This document shows positions 1 through 9,957 of a DNA stretch of 64,000 nucleotides, in pieces. The stretch is from positions 46,035 to 110,034 of the forward strand of contig WSYJ01000032.1 in the NCBI GenBank assembly GCA_020186115.1, in the 5' to 3' direction. Under the pieces are notes generated by a model. It was given only the letters and a program-made list of their open reading frames with translations, searched no databases and was not told the origin of the DNA. Origin of the DNA: Histomonas meleagridis (lineage: Eukaryota; Parabasalia; Tritrichomonadida; Dientamoebidae). Made by a program: the position numbers and the translations under genes. Within the stretch, counting starts at the first letter, position 1, and the number at the start of each line of letters is the position of its first letter.

Positions 1-1
1 T

Positions 2-829
2 TCGGATGTCAATTCGTTATATGAATATTTTGTACAACAAACAATTTTCCAACTTACATGGCAATGTGGTCGAATCTTTCCCATTTCTCAGACTCTTTTA
101 AATTGGTTTCTTCTCATCCCAAGCACTCAAACTGTAACAAGTTTACCAATGACCATCATTAATATGCCTCTTTTTCCGGTTTCAGGAGTTGAATCAATTG
201 GAAAGAAACTTCTTAATTCAATGAAAAGCCAACAAATTGAAGACTTTGTGAATGAAATTGTTTCATTTCCGATGACTTTATCACAATGTTTTGGATATCT
301 TAATACAATATATATTTATGATCATTTTGATCTTATTGATTTAGACATTAAAAACGAGACAACATCAGTTTGTATACTCAACTCTATACTTAATCATCTT
401 CAACAACATCTATTTATTATTTCATGTAAATCAGCAAAAATTCCAGAAACGATTGAAAAGATATCACACGAATTAATTCCCGTCGAAAACACAATTTCAC
501 CACAAAACCATAACGAAATACCAATTATATCATGTTCAGAGCCATCATTTAAGTTAACAATTGATATGTGTCATGGATGTCCACAATTTGTACACAAATA
601 TTTTTTGATTTTGGAATGTCTAAATGAAATTAATGAGGGAATTGATGAGACACAACAAAGAAGAGGCTTCACATCATATTTTTATAATGTAAAAATGCAA
701 ATTGTGAAAAGATATATTATCACATTATGCAATGACTTAATTCCAATTGAAGATGATATGAACGAACAATTGGTAAATGAAATCACAAAAAACAAAAAAT
801 TTACTGCAAAAATTGCTAAACCAAAATGA
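2..829 (+). CDS. C-terminal part of an unrecognised protein (5' end outside window)
   Basis: The reading frame that ends with TGA at 827-829 is open all the way back to the first bases of the window, so the ATG at 149 is probably internal and the gene starts upstream. About 275 residues are visible. They are rich in Ile, Asn and Leu, with no signal peptide or membrane segment in this part. A Cys/His cluster (CHGC within the segment around 565-585) is present but does not form a recognisable zinc finger. The tail is lysine-rich. I do not recognise the family. It is followed after 216 bp by a gene on the same strand with its own upstream region, so the two are not obviously linked. Confidence 0.6.
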   Translation, partial: SDVNSLYEYFVQQTIFQLTWQCGRIFPISQTLLNWFLLIPSTQTVTSLPMTIINMPLFPVSGVESIGKKLLNSMKSQQIEDFVNEIVSFPMTLSQCFGYLNTIYIYDHFDLIDLDIKNETTSVCILNSILNHLQQHLFIISCKSAKIPETIEKISHELIPVENTISPQNHNEIPIISCSEPSFKLTIDMCHGCPQFVHKYFLILECLNEINEGIDETQQRRGFTSYFYNVKMQIVKRYIITLCNDLIPIEDDMNEQLVNEITKNKKFTAKIAKPK

Positions 830-1045
830 AAAATACTACAGCTATTGAACGATAGAACTTTTTGTGATATGTTAACTATTGAAATTTTCTATCGTTTATT
901 TCGCTAATATTTTTTGTTTTTGCAGGTGACTTTGATATTTGACTAAATTCATAAAATTGTTTGACTGACTTTGTCAAGACATATTTTTATTTTTCCTTTG
1001 AAAGTTCAATTTTATCAAAATTTGGACATAAAATGTTAAATTTTC

Positions 1046-3955
1046 ATGCAAATAAAAACTCTTCGAAATGGGTATGGACAAAAAGAGATCTATGTCAATG
1101 AAATCTTAAGACAAATTTTGCATGTATCAGAAAAGGAATTTTTAGCAGTACAACAACATTCCACAATATTTTCTAAACGCCCAAAACTTATTTCGACACT
1201 TCTTAAAGTTCAAATTCGAATCACCAAATTTTTAATTCTATATCGATTTCATTTACGATTTATTAAGTCCTCAAATTTAAATATAACACAAGAAGGGATT
1301 AATTCACGTTTTTATGAAACATTACAAACATTACGTTTAATATCGACAAACATAAAAAACAAAATAAAATGTATGCAAAATAATCAATTTAATGAGTTAC
1401 GACTTCTTGATTTTATATATCCAAAAGTTAATTTTTATAAAAATCATTTTTTGATATTATTATTACAAGAAATACCAAAAAATATAATGAAAATTAACTT
1501 TAATGGAAATAAAATATTTGTTTATTCTTCTAAATATTCATATAAAATTACATTTTCAAATAATTATCAAATCAAATTAAAAAATATAAAATTAAAATTA
1601 CCAAAAAATATTCCATTAATAAATAATCAAAAACTTTTACAATATTTAATAACAAAAATTAATACGTCGCCAGATGAATTGTTTATGTTATTTGATGACA
1701 TTTTGGAAATGTATTTTAATTGGGGATTATATTTAAGTTTTTCATTAAAATTTCAAAAGTATAAAAATGTTTTTCATTATGAAATTAATCATTTTCAAGG
1801 TTCTCTTTATATAAAATTTCCAAATTCATATTTTCCTTTTACTTTATTTCGTGTATCGATTAATAAAAGTGGAATATTTATAAATTCATGTTTTCCAATA
1901 ATAGAACAATCGATTTATCAAAAAGAAATTATAAATGTTAAACAAATTAAAACTATTTTAACTGAAATAAAAAATATGATAAATTTGAAACATTATAATA
2001 AAATGTTTCATAATTTAATAAAATTAATAAACAAAAAGAAAAATGATCAAATTAAATATTTAAGTAATAATAATCGATTTATATTATATTATTTAAATAT
2101 TATATTGTTTCAAATTAATGTTAATTATTATACTGGAAATACATATGTTGATTATAAATTATCAATATTTAAAGATGAACAAATTTTATATTTATTAAAA
2201 CTTTCGAAAATTGATTTAAATTTATATTTTAGAGAACTTATAAATTATTTCATATTTCATCAAATATTTGCAGTAAATTCAACTTGTATTTATAACTTTA
2301 ATCAAATTCTTTTATTTAGAAATATTTCTTATTGTTATTCATTTGCTGAAAATTATCAAATTTTTTTATATGATTCAACAAAAGTTATAATTTATAATCA
2401 AGAAACACATAAAATTATAAACACATTAAAATATAAAATAATAGAAAAAAATATTTTATGTATTAAAAAAATCGCTTTAAAGTTAATTATAATGAACTTA
2501 TTTAAGAAAAGTGGAATCCAATATTCATATGAAAAGAATTCGATATATTTAAGAATACCGAAATTTGATACAATTAAATTAAAAATCAAAAATAATAATA
2601 TTTGGTCATTAACATTTAAAAGTAATTTTCTTGAAGATGAACAAAAATTTGATATTAAAATAATTGGAAATCAAATTATAAATCGATTTCCTTTATGGAT
2701 AATATATATTATTCAAAACATTTCCGCATATTTACAAATAATTAATCAAATATTTACATATGGTAAAACATTAAACATAATAAAAAACGTAAATTTTAAT
2801 CATCCATTAAGTTTCCAATGTCAATTTCATCCTAAAAATTGTTTATTTTTAAACTATGATATTAAATCATTAAATTACCTTAATAAAAACAATGAATTTA
2901 TATATAAATTTAATACATTAAATTCGATTTCATTTAATTTAGAAAATTTAATCGAACATTTTAAACAAAAACGAATTAATAATACTCATTTCATAATATC
3001 TGATCATTTATTACATATATTTCATCCATGTTTTTTAACATTATGTAATTTTTATTCGATATTTCAATCAAATGATTTCACAACTAAATGGACAATCATT
3101 AAACCATTTTCGAATGAACAATTAACTGAATCAATTGTATTTGCTTCTATTAATTTAATATATAAAGAGAAACATTCATTTATAATATCATTATTACATA
3201 CGCATATGTTTCGAATCTCATTTATAAACATAAAAAAGGCTGCAATCGCATTATCGAATTATCCAAAGTTTTCGATGAATTCGGAATTTCGTTGTAACTT
3301 ACAAATTAATAAATCGGAATTATCAAACATTAAGAAACAAATCGAAAAATGTTTTGCATTTCATAAGATACTTAAAGAATTAGGTTTTAAAACAAAACCA
3401 ATTACACAAATTAATGGTAAAAATACATTTCCTAAAATTATGAATTATATATCACCAAATGAAATATCGAATTTATTTATCGATGTGTATATGAATATCG
3501 ATGGAATATTTATAAATGTTTCAGATCAAACTCCGAAATTATTTCGAAATATTTTCCAAATGAATTTAATCGGAAGAAAACGACATTTATATAATATATT
3601 CATTTTGTCATTATTAAAGTTGGGTCAAATTGGTATCGAGTTAATTACAATGTTTAACGAATTAAATAATATGAATCAGCCATTAATCGATTGGAATAGA
3701 ACTATTGAAGAAGGATGCTCCATTAAAGTGGATAACTTGGAACGAAAAATTATTGTGATGAACTTGATAACAAAATTCGGTAATTATTACGTGGAAATAT
3801 TCGATGATAATAAAGTGAGTGTAAGGGATATAAATGGCGTAATTAAGGAAATTCATAACTTAAAGCATTTGAAGAATTGGCTGTTGTCGTTTGAGGATGA
3901 ACAACAATTCGATGATGAAATATCTTTTAGCTTTAGCTCAATGGACACTTTCTAG
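1046..3955 (+). CDS. MED14: Probable Mediator complex subunit 14 (MED14) homologue
   Basis: This is a 969-residue protein. The first ~250 residues follow the MED14 N-terminal plan: a helical block of about 60-110 residues ending in a repeated-Leu helix, a short segment NELRLLDFIYPK, then a beta-rich stretch where MED14 has its 'IPxxxxxxxxNGxxxF' strand (EIPKNIMKINFNGNKIFVY), and then the pattern in which a C-terminal helix precedes LSFSLKFQ, corresponding to the MED14 'FCLSLQLEVL' motif. MED14 is the backbone linking the Mediator head, middle and tail modules in RNA polymerase II transcription. The remainder is very Asn/Ile/Lys-rich and diverged. The ATG at 1046 is the first in frame. Third positions are almost all A/T until about 3700, after which the coding strand becomes G-richer. 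The assignment rests on pattern resemblance only; an unrelated AT-biased solenoid is the alternative. Confidence 0.5.
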   Translation: MQIKTLRNGYGQKEIYVNEILRQILHVSEKEFLAVQQHSTIFSKRPKLISTLLKVQIRITKFLILYRFHLRFIKSSNLNITQEGINSRFYETLQTLRLISTNIKNKIKCMQNNQFNELRLLDFIYPKVNFYKNHFLILLLQEIPKNIMKINFNGNKIFVYSSKYSYKITFSNNYQIKLKNIKLKLPKNIPLINNQKLLQYLITKINTSPDELFMLFDDILEMYFNWGLYLSFSLKFQKYKNVFHYEINHFQGSLYIKFPNSYFPFTLFRVSINKSGIFINSCFPIIEQSIYQKEIINVKQIKTILTEIKNMINLKHYNKMFHNLIKLINKKKNDQIKYLSNNNRFILYYLNIILFQINVNYYTGNTYVDYKLSIFKDEQILYLLKLSKIDLNLYFRELINYFIFHQIFAVNSTCIYNFNQILLFRNISYCYSFAENYQIFLYDSTKVIIYNQETHKIINTLKYKIIEKNILCIKKIALKLIIMNLFKKSGIQYSYEKNSIYLRIPKFDTIKLKIKNNNIWSLTFKSNFLEDEQKFDIKIIGNQIINRFPLWIIYIIQNISAYLQIINQIFTYGKTLNIIKNVNFNHPLSFQCQFHPKNCLFLNYDIKSLNYLNKNNEFIYKFNTLNSISFNLENLIEHFKQKRINNTHFIISDHLLHIFHPCFLTLCNFYSIFQSNDFTTKWTIIKPFSNEQLTESIVFASINLIYKEKHSFIISLLHTHMFRISFINIKKAAIALSNYPKFSMNSEFRCNLQINKSELSNIKKQIEKCFAFHKILKELGFKTKPITQINGKNTFPKIMNYISPNEISNLFIDVYMNIDGIFINVSDQTPKLFRNIFQMNLIGRKRHLYNIFILSLLKLGQIGIELITMFNELNNMNQPLIDWNRTIEEGCSIKVDNLERKIIVMNLITKFGNYYVEIFDDNKVSVRDINGVIKEIHNLKHLKNWLLSFEDEQQFDDEISFSFSSMDTF

Positions 3956-4239
3956 TTGAATTATTTGTCATTTAAGTAAATAATTTACTATTAATAAATT
4001 AAAATATTACTTTGAATTATTTGGTTATTAATGTGAGAATGAATTTCAATAAATTTGTACACTATAATTAAGATTTCGCCAAATTCACCATGGTATTTTA
4101 AGAATGTATTCAAACATGATCATTTGGAAGCAAAAACTATTTTATATAGCGATGATGTATTGCATTAGAAAGAAGAGAAATTGTGAAAATTCGATCCGAT
4201 GAATTGTTTATTTACAAAATTTCAAACACATTAAAAAAA

Positions 4240-4842
4240 TTATTGGATTGGACAGTCAGGTTGAATGACAGACTGTGCATATCTGTGTATAATTGTTTGT
4301 CTTAGCTCAAATAAACTTGAGGCCATCTTTGCTTCAGGTGTTCCTGGTGTGAATCGCGGCGTTCGTGCACTACCTTGGAATAATTCTTTGCTTGCTAAAT
4401 TGCTTTTGTTTCCAAGTGATTTAAGTAATCGAATGTGATATTTTAATTCATTACAAAAAAATGTTTGTTGTTTTCGTACATTTTCTGATACTTTCTTAAG
4501 TTCTTCAAGTTTAGCGTCGTTTTCCTCTTTTGATTCTTCCCAATTTCCAATTTCTTGTAACTTAATTTTTAATGTTTTAAGTTTTTCTTCAAGTTCATCA
4601 TTTTCATCAAACTTTATATCAGTAATATTTGCTTGTTCCATTTCAAGAGATTCATACTCTTCTGCAAATCTTTCTTTTTCCTTTTCGATTTCCTTTTGAG
4701 TTTTTTGTATCTCAGCTTTAATATTTTGACTTTCAGCTTTAATTTCAGAATATTTTTTCTCGAAGTCAAAGTCATCATCTAGATCACTATAATCCATTGA
4801 TGAATCTGATTCATATTGCTGAGAATACCCTTTTTTCTTCAT
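4240..4842 (-). CDS. Small acidic coiled-coil protein
   Basis: This is a 200-residue protein. It starts with a Ser/Asp-rich acidic stretch (SDLDDDFDFEKK), continues through roughly residues 30-150 as a charged heptad-rich coiled coil (Lys/Glu/Gln alternating with Leu/Ile), and ends in a short tail containing TPRFTPGTPEAK, a cluster of proline-directed Thr sites of the kind CDK or MAP kinases use. It has no catalytic domain, signal peptide or membrane segment. It is transcribed divergently from the NEK-like kinase gene, with only 49 bp between start codons. That suggests co-regulation and perhaps a shared cytoskeletal or centrosomal role, but this is inference. The ATG at 4840-4842 is the first in frame. 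The family is not recognised. Confidence 0.75.
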   Translation of the reverse strand: MKKKGYSQQYESDSSMDYSDLDDDFDFEKKYSEIKAESQNIKAEIQKTQKEIEKEKERFAEEYESLEMEQANITDIKFDENDELEEKLKTLKIKLQEIGNWEESKEENDAKLEELKKVSENVRKQQTFFCNELKYHIRLLKSLGNKSNLASKELFQGSARTPRFTPGTPEAKMASSLFELRQTIIHRYAQSVIQPDCPIQ

Positions 4843-4891
4843 TATGTAATTATTAAACGTACATTCCTGATTTTAAACCGTTATTCACCAA
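4843..4891. promoter_or_regulatory. 49-bp divergent promoter with Myb-type box and initiator
   Basis: The whole interval between two divergent ATGs is 49 bp. AAACCGTTA lies at 4875-4883 (reverse strand TAACGGTTT), matching the Myb-like M3 promoter element described for Trichomonas vaginalis as I remember it. It is followed at once by TTCACCA (4884-4890), close to the trichomonad initiator TCAYW, which ends one base before the kinase ATG at 4892. No other obvious element lies between the genes, so both must be driven from this stretch. Confidence 0.5.
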
Positions 4892-7800
4892 ATGCAAAAA
4901 TACGAACAGATCCGATCTTTAGGTCAAGGAGGATATGGTAAAGCTATCCTTGCAAAAAATAAGGAAAACAAGCAAATGTTTGTAATTAAAGAAGTTCGTT
5001 TAACTGCATTATCTCCTAAAGATCGTGAAGATGCCTTAAAAGAAGCAAAAGTCTTATCATCACTCAAACATCCATATATTGTTGAATACACAGAAAGTTT
5101 TCAAGAACGAGGTTGTTTATACATTGTAATGGGTTATGCTGATGGTGGGGATTTAGCCAAAAAAATAGAAGCTGCAAGGAAACCATTTGCTGAAGATGAA
5201 ATTCTTCATGATTTTATCCAACTTGCGCTTGCCATTAAATATATTCATGATCGCAAAATATTACATCGTGATCTTAAAGGACAAAATGTATTTCTAATGA
5301 AAGATGGCACTATAAAGTTAGGTGATTTTGGAATTGCCCGTGTTTTAGAACATACCTTCCAAGTTTGTCGAACTCAAATTGGTACACCATATTATCTTTC
5401 GCCCGAAATTTGTCAAGGCAAACCTTATGATACAAAGACAGACATATGGTCACTTGGATGTATATTATATGAGCTATGTACTTTAAAACATGCTTTCGAA
5501 GCCGGAAACATGAATCAACTTTTAATGAACATTGTTCGTGGCCGATATACGCCGATTAGTTCCAATTATTCTCAAGGCTTGCGATCTTTAGTTGATCGAA
5601 TGTTAACGAAAGAACCCGAGGAGCGTCCGACGATTAATCAAATTCTCTCTATTCCATTTATTAAGGAAAAACTCAGCAATTTTCTTGATCAAACATTAAT
5701 GAATTATGAAATGCAACATACAGTTTTACATGGAAGAAAACCATTTGCAGCGCCAACATGTATAGTTCATAAGAAACCAACACCAGAAAATAATAATAAT
5801 GACGAAAATAAAAACAAAGATCAAAAAATGGAAATTCTACAACAAAAACAAATGGAATTAGAAAGACAATATAAAGCGAAAAACGATGAGTTAGCAAGAA
5901 GAGAAGAAGCAATTCGACAAAAAGAAGAAGCTCTTGAGCGTAAGAGGCGTCAAGAACAACAATTACAAGAAGCGCGAAAAAAGCGTGAAATTGAAGAACA
6001 ACGAAAGAAAGCAGAAGAAGAAAAGATTGAAGCTGAAAGAAGAAAAAGACAAATGGAATATGAAGAACGTAATCGAATTGCACAACAAAACAAAAATCGG
6101 AACAATAATTATAATATATTTGGAGGATATGATAATAATCCACAACCACAACCACAGCCACGTAAAAATGTAAGAAAAGATGAAATTTCAGATGAAGAAA
6201 GAAAAAGATTATTTATGGAACAAAGAAGAGAAGCAATTGCAAATAGAAATAGACAAAGATATCAAGAAATGCAAGGAAATGACGCAAGAAATGCGATTTG
6301 TGGTGGTTATAAAAATGATACATTTAAAGAAGATAGAAATCAAATGGTAAATATGAAGAAGAAAAAAGAAGAAATTGATAACAATGAAAGAATGAGAATA
6401 TTTATGGAACAACAAAGAGCTGCAAGAGCAAATAAAGAAAGAATGAGACAAATGGAAATGGGAGGATGCGACGCGAAAGATGCATTAAATATGGGCGGCG
6501 GATGGGATGATACAATACCAAAGAAAAAAGAAAACAAAATGAGCGAAGAAGAAATGAAGGAATTTTACCGTAGGCAAAGACAAGAAGCTCAAGCAAATAA
6601 AATGAGATTGATGCAAGCGGAATATGGAAATAATTCGCCAATATATGATGAAAAGCCTGAAGTAGTAGAAAAGAAATTACCGCAGAAAAAGGAAATGAAT
6701 ATCGATGAGTTAAATGCATACATGCGTGAGCAAAGACATATTGCAAGAGCAAATAAAGCAAGAGCAGAAGCGGCGGAATATGGAAATGCATTTGAAGAGC
6801 ATTCGCCAAGACAAAATGATAAAGACGATAATAATTATAAGAAACCAGAAAAGAAAGAAATGAATATCGATGAGTTAAATGCGTACATGCGTGAGCAGAG
6901 ACACATTGCAAGAGCAAATAAAGCAAGAGCAGAAGCGGCGGAATATGGAAATGCATTTGAAGAACATTCGCCAAGACAAAATGATAAAGACGAAAATAAT
7001 TATAAGAAACCAGAAAAGAAAGAAATGAATATCGATGAGTTAAATGCGTACATGCGTGAGCAGAGACACATTGCAAGAGCAAATAAAGCAAGAGCTGAGG
7101 CAGCAGAATATGGAAATGCATTTGAAGAACAACAGTCAAAGCAAAATAGCAAAGAAGAAAATATTGTTAAGAAACCAGAAAAGAAGGAAATGAACTTGGA
7201 AGAAATTAATGCATATATGAGAGAGCAGAGACACATTGCAAGAGCTAATAAAGCAAAAGCAGAAGCAGCAGAATATGGAAACGGACTAAATAATGAGCAA
7301 TTGCCAAAACAAAATGAAAAAGAAGAAAATATTGCCAAGAAACCAGAAAAGAAAGAAATGAATTTGGAAGAAATCAATGCATACATGCGTGAGCAAAGAC
7401 ACATTGCACGTGCAAACAAAGCAAGAGCAGAAGCAGCAGAATATGGAAATGCAGCTGAAGAACAACAACAAAAGCAAAATGACAAAGAAGAAAATATTGT
7501 TAAGAAACCAGAAAAGAAGGAAATGAACTTGGAAGAAATCAATGCATATATGAGAGAGCAGAGACACATTGCACGTGCAAACAAAGCAAGAGCAGAAGCA
7601 GCAGAATATGGAAATGCAGCTGAAGAACAACAACAAAAGCAAAATGACAAAGAAGAAAATATTGTTAAGAAACCAGAAAAGAAAGAAATGAATTTAGAAG
7701 AGATCAATGCATACATGCGTGAGCAAAGACACATTGCAAGAGCCAACAGAGCACGCGCTGAGGCAGCAGAGCGTGGAAATGTAACACCAATTGAGTCACA

Positions 7801-9370
7801 AACGCCAAAGCAAAGCAATTCAAATGAAAGTAATGTTAAGAAGCCTGAAAAGAAAGAAATGAATTTGGAAGAGATCAATGCGTATATGCGTGAGCAAAGA
7901 CACATTGCACGTGCAAACAAAGCAAGAGCAGAAGCAGCAGAATATGGAAATGCAGCTGAAGAACAACAACAAAAGCAAAATGACAAAGAAGAAAATATTG
8001 TTAAGAAACCAGAAAAGAAGGAAATGAACTTGGAAGAAATCAACGCATACATGCGTGAGCAAAGACATATTGCGCGCGCAAACAAAGCAAGAGCAGAAGC
8101 AGCAGAGCGTGGAAACACACCATCAAATGAAGAAAAGACAAAACAAAATAATTCAAATGAAAGTAATGTCAAGAAGCCAGAAAAGAAGGAAATGAATTTA
8201 GAAGAAATAAATGCATATATGCGCGAACAGAGACACATTGCACGTGCCAACAGAGCGCGCGCTGAGGCTGCTGAACGTGGAAATGCGACACCGACTGAGC
8301 CACAAACACCAAAGCAAAGCAATCCAAATGAAAGTAATGTTAAAAAGCCGGAAAAGAAAGAAATGAATTTAGAAGAAATCAATGCATACATGCGCGAACA
8401 GAGACACATCGCACGCGCAAATCGTGCACGCGCAGAAGGTCAAATGGTTTCTAATCAGCCCAAAGACACGCCAACGGACACCACTGAAAGTTCATCAGCT
8501 CGTAAACTCACAGTTGCCGAAGCGCGTCGTCAGTACAAACTTCAGCAGCAAAAGCAGCAACAACAGCAACAGCAGAAGCCACCATCGCGTCCTTCCTCAT
8601 CGCACAGCACATCGACCAAGTCCACATCCAAAGCGCCGACGACGCCAAGACAGCCATCAGCGCCAACCTTAGCATCGCCGCCGAGTCCGCGCAGCAAGAT
8701 GCTTGACAAAGAGGCGATGAAGCAGCTCTTCAAACAACAGCGCGAAGAGTTACGGCAAAATCGCGAGCTTATCAAAGCGTGTAACGAAGGTGCGCATGAT
8801 CCGAAGCTATTGAACAAGCTCAAAGAGAAAGAGCAGCAGCTATCGAACATCTCGCGCACAACGAACAAAAATGATAAAACGATGACTACGTCCAAAGTCG
8901 ACTTCTCCAAAGCGCTTAATGCGACATCAACAGGAGAATTCCTTAAGTCTCGTTCATTAGTGTTACAAGAGCTCGAAAACGAAGACACTGAAGAAAATGA
9001 TAACGAAACGGAACTTCAGAACATTTTGGATCAAGCGAAAACTATTCACGAAGCATTGGATATTAAAGAAGATGAAACAGAAAAACAGAAACAAAACGAA
9101 ACGAAGGAACATACGCCTGTTTTCCACCTGCAAAACAAAGATATCAAATTGCCGATTGCGAAAGATACGGACTCTATTTCGTTCAGAGCAGAAGCAATTA
9201 GAGCGTTTTTGGAGAAGGAAATCGGAATTAGTAAATTGATCCGAATGATACAGGCGATGAAAGATAACACAAGCTCTGCGGATGAAATTATAAAGAATTT
9301 GGAGCCGGGTTTGGTGGTGTTGGCACAGCAATTGTTGGTGCTGGAAGAATGTATAGAATCTGCTAATTAA
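4892..9370 (+). CDS. NEK-family Ser/Thr protein kinase with long tandem-repeat tail
   Basis: This is a 1492-residue protein. The N-terminal kinase domain (about residues 4-265) is complete: Gly loop GQGGYGKA, VIK lysine at about 33, HRDLKGQN at 125-132, DFG at 145-147, and a GTPYYLSPE activation segment, which is the NEK signature. A basic coiled coil follows (about 305-400). After it come three degenerate and then eleven near-identical 55-57-residue repeats with core AYMREQRHIARANKARAEA, then a Ser/Pro/Gln-rich linker, a further diverged repeat (MKQLFKQQREELRQN) and an acidic C terminus. The architecture resembles NEK1-like kinases, which act at basal bodies, cilia and mitotic structures, so a role with the flagellar/cytoskeletal apparatus is plausible but inferred. 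The last ~900 bp are much richer in G/C than the rest. The start ATG is 1 bp after an initiator-like TTCACCA. Confidence 0.9.
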   Translation: MQKYEQIRSLGQGGYGKAILAKNKENKQMFVIKEVRLTALSPKDREDALKEAKVLSSLKHPYIVEYTESFQERGCLYIVMGYADGGDLAKKIEAARKPFAEDEILHDFIQLALAIKYIHDRKILHRDLKGQNVFLMKDGTIKLGDFGIARVLEHTFQVCRTQIGTPYYLSPEICQGKPYDTKTDIWSLGCILYELCTLKHAFEAGNMNQLLMNIVRGRYTPISSNYSQGLRSLVDRMLTKEPEERPTINQILSIPFIKEKLSNFLDQTLMNYEMQHTVLHGRKPFAAPTCIVHKKPTPENNNNDENKNKDQKMEILQQKQMELERQYKAKNDELARREEAIRQKEEALERKRRQEQQLQEARKKREIEEQRKKAEEEKIEAERRKRQMEYEERNRIAQQNKNRNNNYNIFGGYDNNPQPQPQPRKNVRKDEISDEERKRLFMEQRREAIANRNRQRYQEMQGNDARNAICGGYKNDTFKEDRNQMVNMKKKKEEIDNNERMRIFMEQQRAARANKERMRQMEMGGCDAKDALNMGGGWDDTIPKKKENKMSEEEMKEFYRRQRQEAQANKMRLMQAEYGNNSPIYDEKPEVVEKKLPQKKEMNIDELNAYMREQRHIARANKARAEAAEYGNAFEEHSPRQNDKDDNNYKKPEKKEMNIDELNAYMREQRHIARANKARAEAAEYGNAFEEHSPRQNDKDENNYKKPEKKEMNIDELNAYMREQRHIARANKARAEAAEYGNAFEEQQSKQNSKEENIVKKPEKKEMNLEEINAYMREQRHIARANKAKAEAAEYGNGLNNEQLPKQNEKEENIAKKPEKKEMNLEEINAYMREQRHIARANKARAEAAEYGNAAEEQQQKQNDKEENIVKKPEKKEMNLEEINAYMREQRHIARANKARAEAAEYGNAAEEQQQKQNDKEENIVKKPEKKEMNLEEINAYMREQRHIARANRARAEAAERGNVTPIESQTPKQSNSNESNVKKPEKKEMNLEEINAYMREQRHIARANKARAEAAEYGNAAEEQQQKQNDKEENIVKKPEKKEMNLEEINAYMREQRHIARANKARAEAAERGNTPSNEEKTKQNNSNESNVKKPEKKEMNLEEINAYMREQRHIARANRARAEAAERGNATPTEPQTPKQSNPNESNVKKPEKKEMNLEEINAYMREQRHIARANRARAEGQMVSNQPKDTPTDTTESSSARKLTVAEARRQYKLQQQKQQQQQQQKPPSRPSSSHSTSTKSTSKAPTTPRQPSAPTLASPPSPRSKMLDKEAMKQLFKQQREELRQNRELIKACNEGAHDPKLLNKLKEKEQQLSNISRTTNKNDKTMTTSKVDFSKALNATSTGEFLKSRSLVLQELENEDTEENDNETELQNILDQAKTIHEALDIKEDETEKQKQNETKEHTPVFHLQNKDIKLPIAKDTDSISFRAEAIRAFLEKEIGISKLIRMIQAMKDNTSSADEIIKNLEPGLVVLAQQLLVLEECIESAN
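6695..8448 (+). repeat. Eleven in-frame ~165-171-bp tandem repeats inside the NEK gene
   Basis: Copies begin at ATG codons at 6695, 6860 and so on to 8363, with a basic period of 165 bp (55 codons) and a few units of 56-57 codons. The core encoding MREQRHIARAN is invariant in all eleven copies, while the linker (for example EEQQQKQNDKEENIVKKPEKKE) varies. Units 5, 6 and 8 are essentially identical in protein and nearly so in DNA, which points to recent duplication or gene conversion. Copy number is a likely polymorphism and an assembly-collapse risk. Confidence 0.95.
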
Positions 9371-9645
9371 GTAATAATATTAAATAAATGTAACATGTGA
9401 AATATTAAATTTATTTGGGTTATGGAAAATGGAAATTATGAAATTTTTGATAAATAAAACACATTAAAAAAATGAATAATGATATTTTTGACAAATTTAT
9501 GGGAAGAAATTGTAGGATATCAATGTGAATCATTCAATGCAACAGAATTCATAGAGCAGCTAACATGATAAAACAGAACATGCAACGCATTGACTATGCA
9601 GAGAGTGTTCTCCAAGCCTTAATTTCAATCAATAATTGAAAAATC

Positions 9646-9957
9646 ATGTTTATCAAATTTCTTGCAATGTTAGGACCTCGCCAAACTGTTATGATCATGA
9701 TGGCATCATTGTTAGAGTATTCTAACAGCACTGGGAGTTGGCTATTTTTTTCGAATGATTATCCTCAATATGGATTTTACGGAAGTTTTAGTGATACAAT
9801 GCCAAATTTCTTGGTGCTACACATGAAAAATGGCAGCGTGTATCGAATATATAATGTGCCTACTGTTGAAGCACAACAGGGGAATTATATCTATGATCAA
9901 CAAGGATCAAGCTATGAGTCATGGAGTGACTTCTTTAAAAGACACATCAGGAAGTGA
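9646..9957 (+). CDS. Small hypothetical ORF, possibly a gene remnant
   Basis: A 103-residue ORF starts at ATG 9646. Its second half reads like a compact beta-rich fold: MPNFLVLHMKNGSVY then RIYNVPT, followed by a basic tail FFKRHIRK. This is loosely reminiscent of KTSC-type mini-domains (strand-Gly-Ser-Val-Tyr then NVP), but I would not assign it. Directly upstream (about 9540-9640), another frame contains a short coding-like stretch (NMIKQNMQRIDYAESVLQAL), so the ORF may be the last piece of a frameshifted gene. It has no clear promoter box. Confidence 0.3.
   Translation: MFIKFLAMLGPRQTVMIMMASLLEYSNSTGSWLFFSNDYPQYGFYGSFSDTMPNFLVLHMKNGSVYRIYNVPTVEAQQGNYIYDQQGSSYESWSDFFKRHIRK

Noticed and set aside
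7000-8409. Long minus-strand ORF (469 codons) opposite the NEK repeat array
   Set aside because: It mirrors the tandem repeats in antisense and owes its openness to the repeat's codon composition; the protein would be Phe/Ser/Cys-rich low complexity with no domain.
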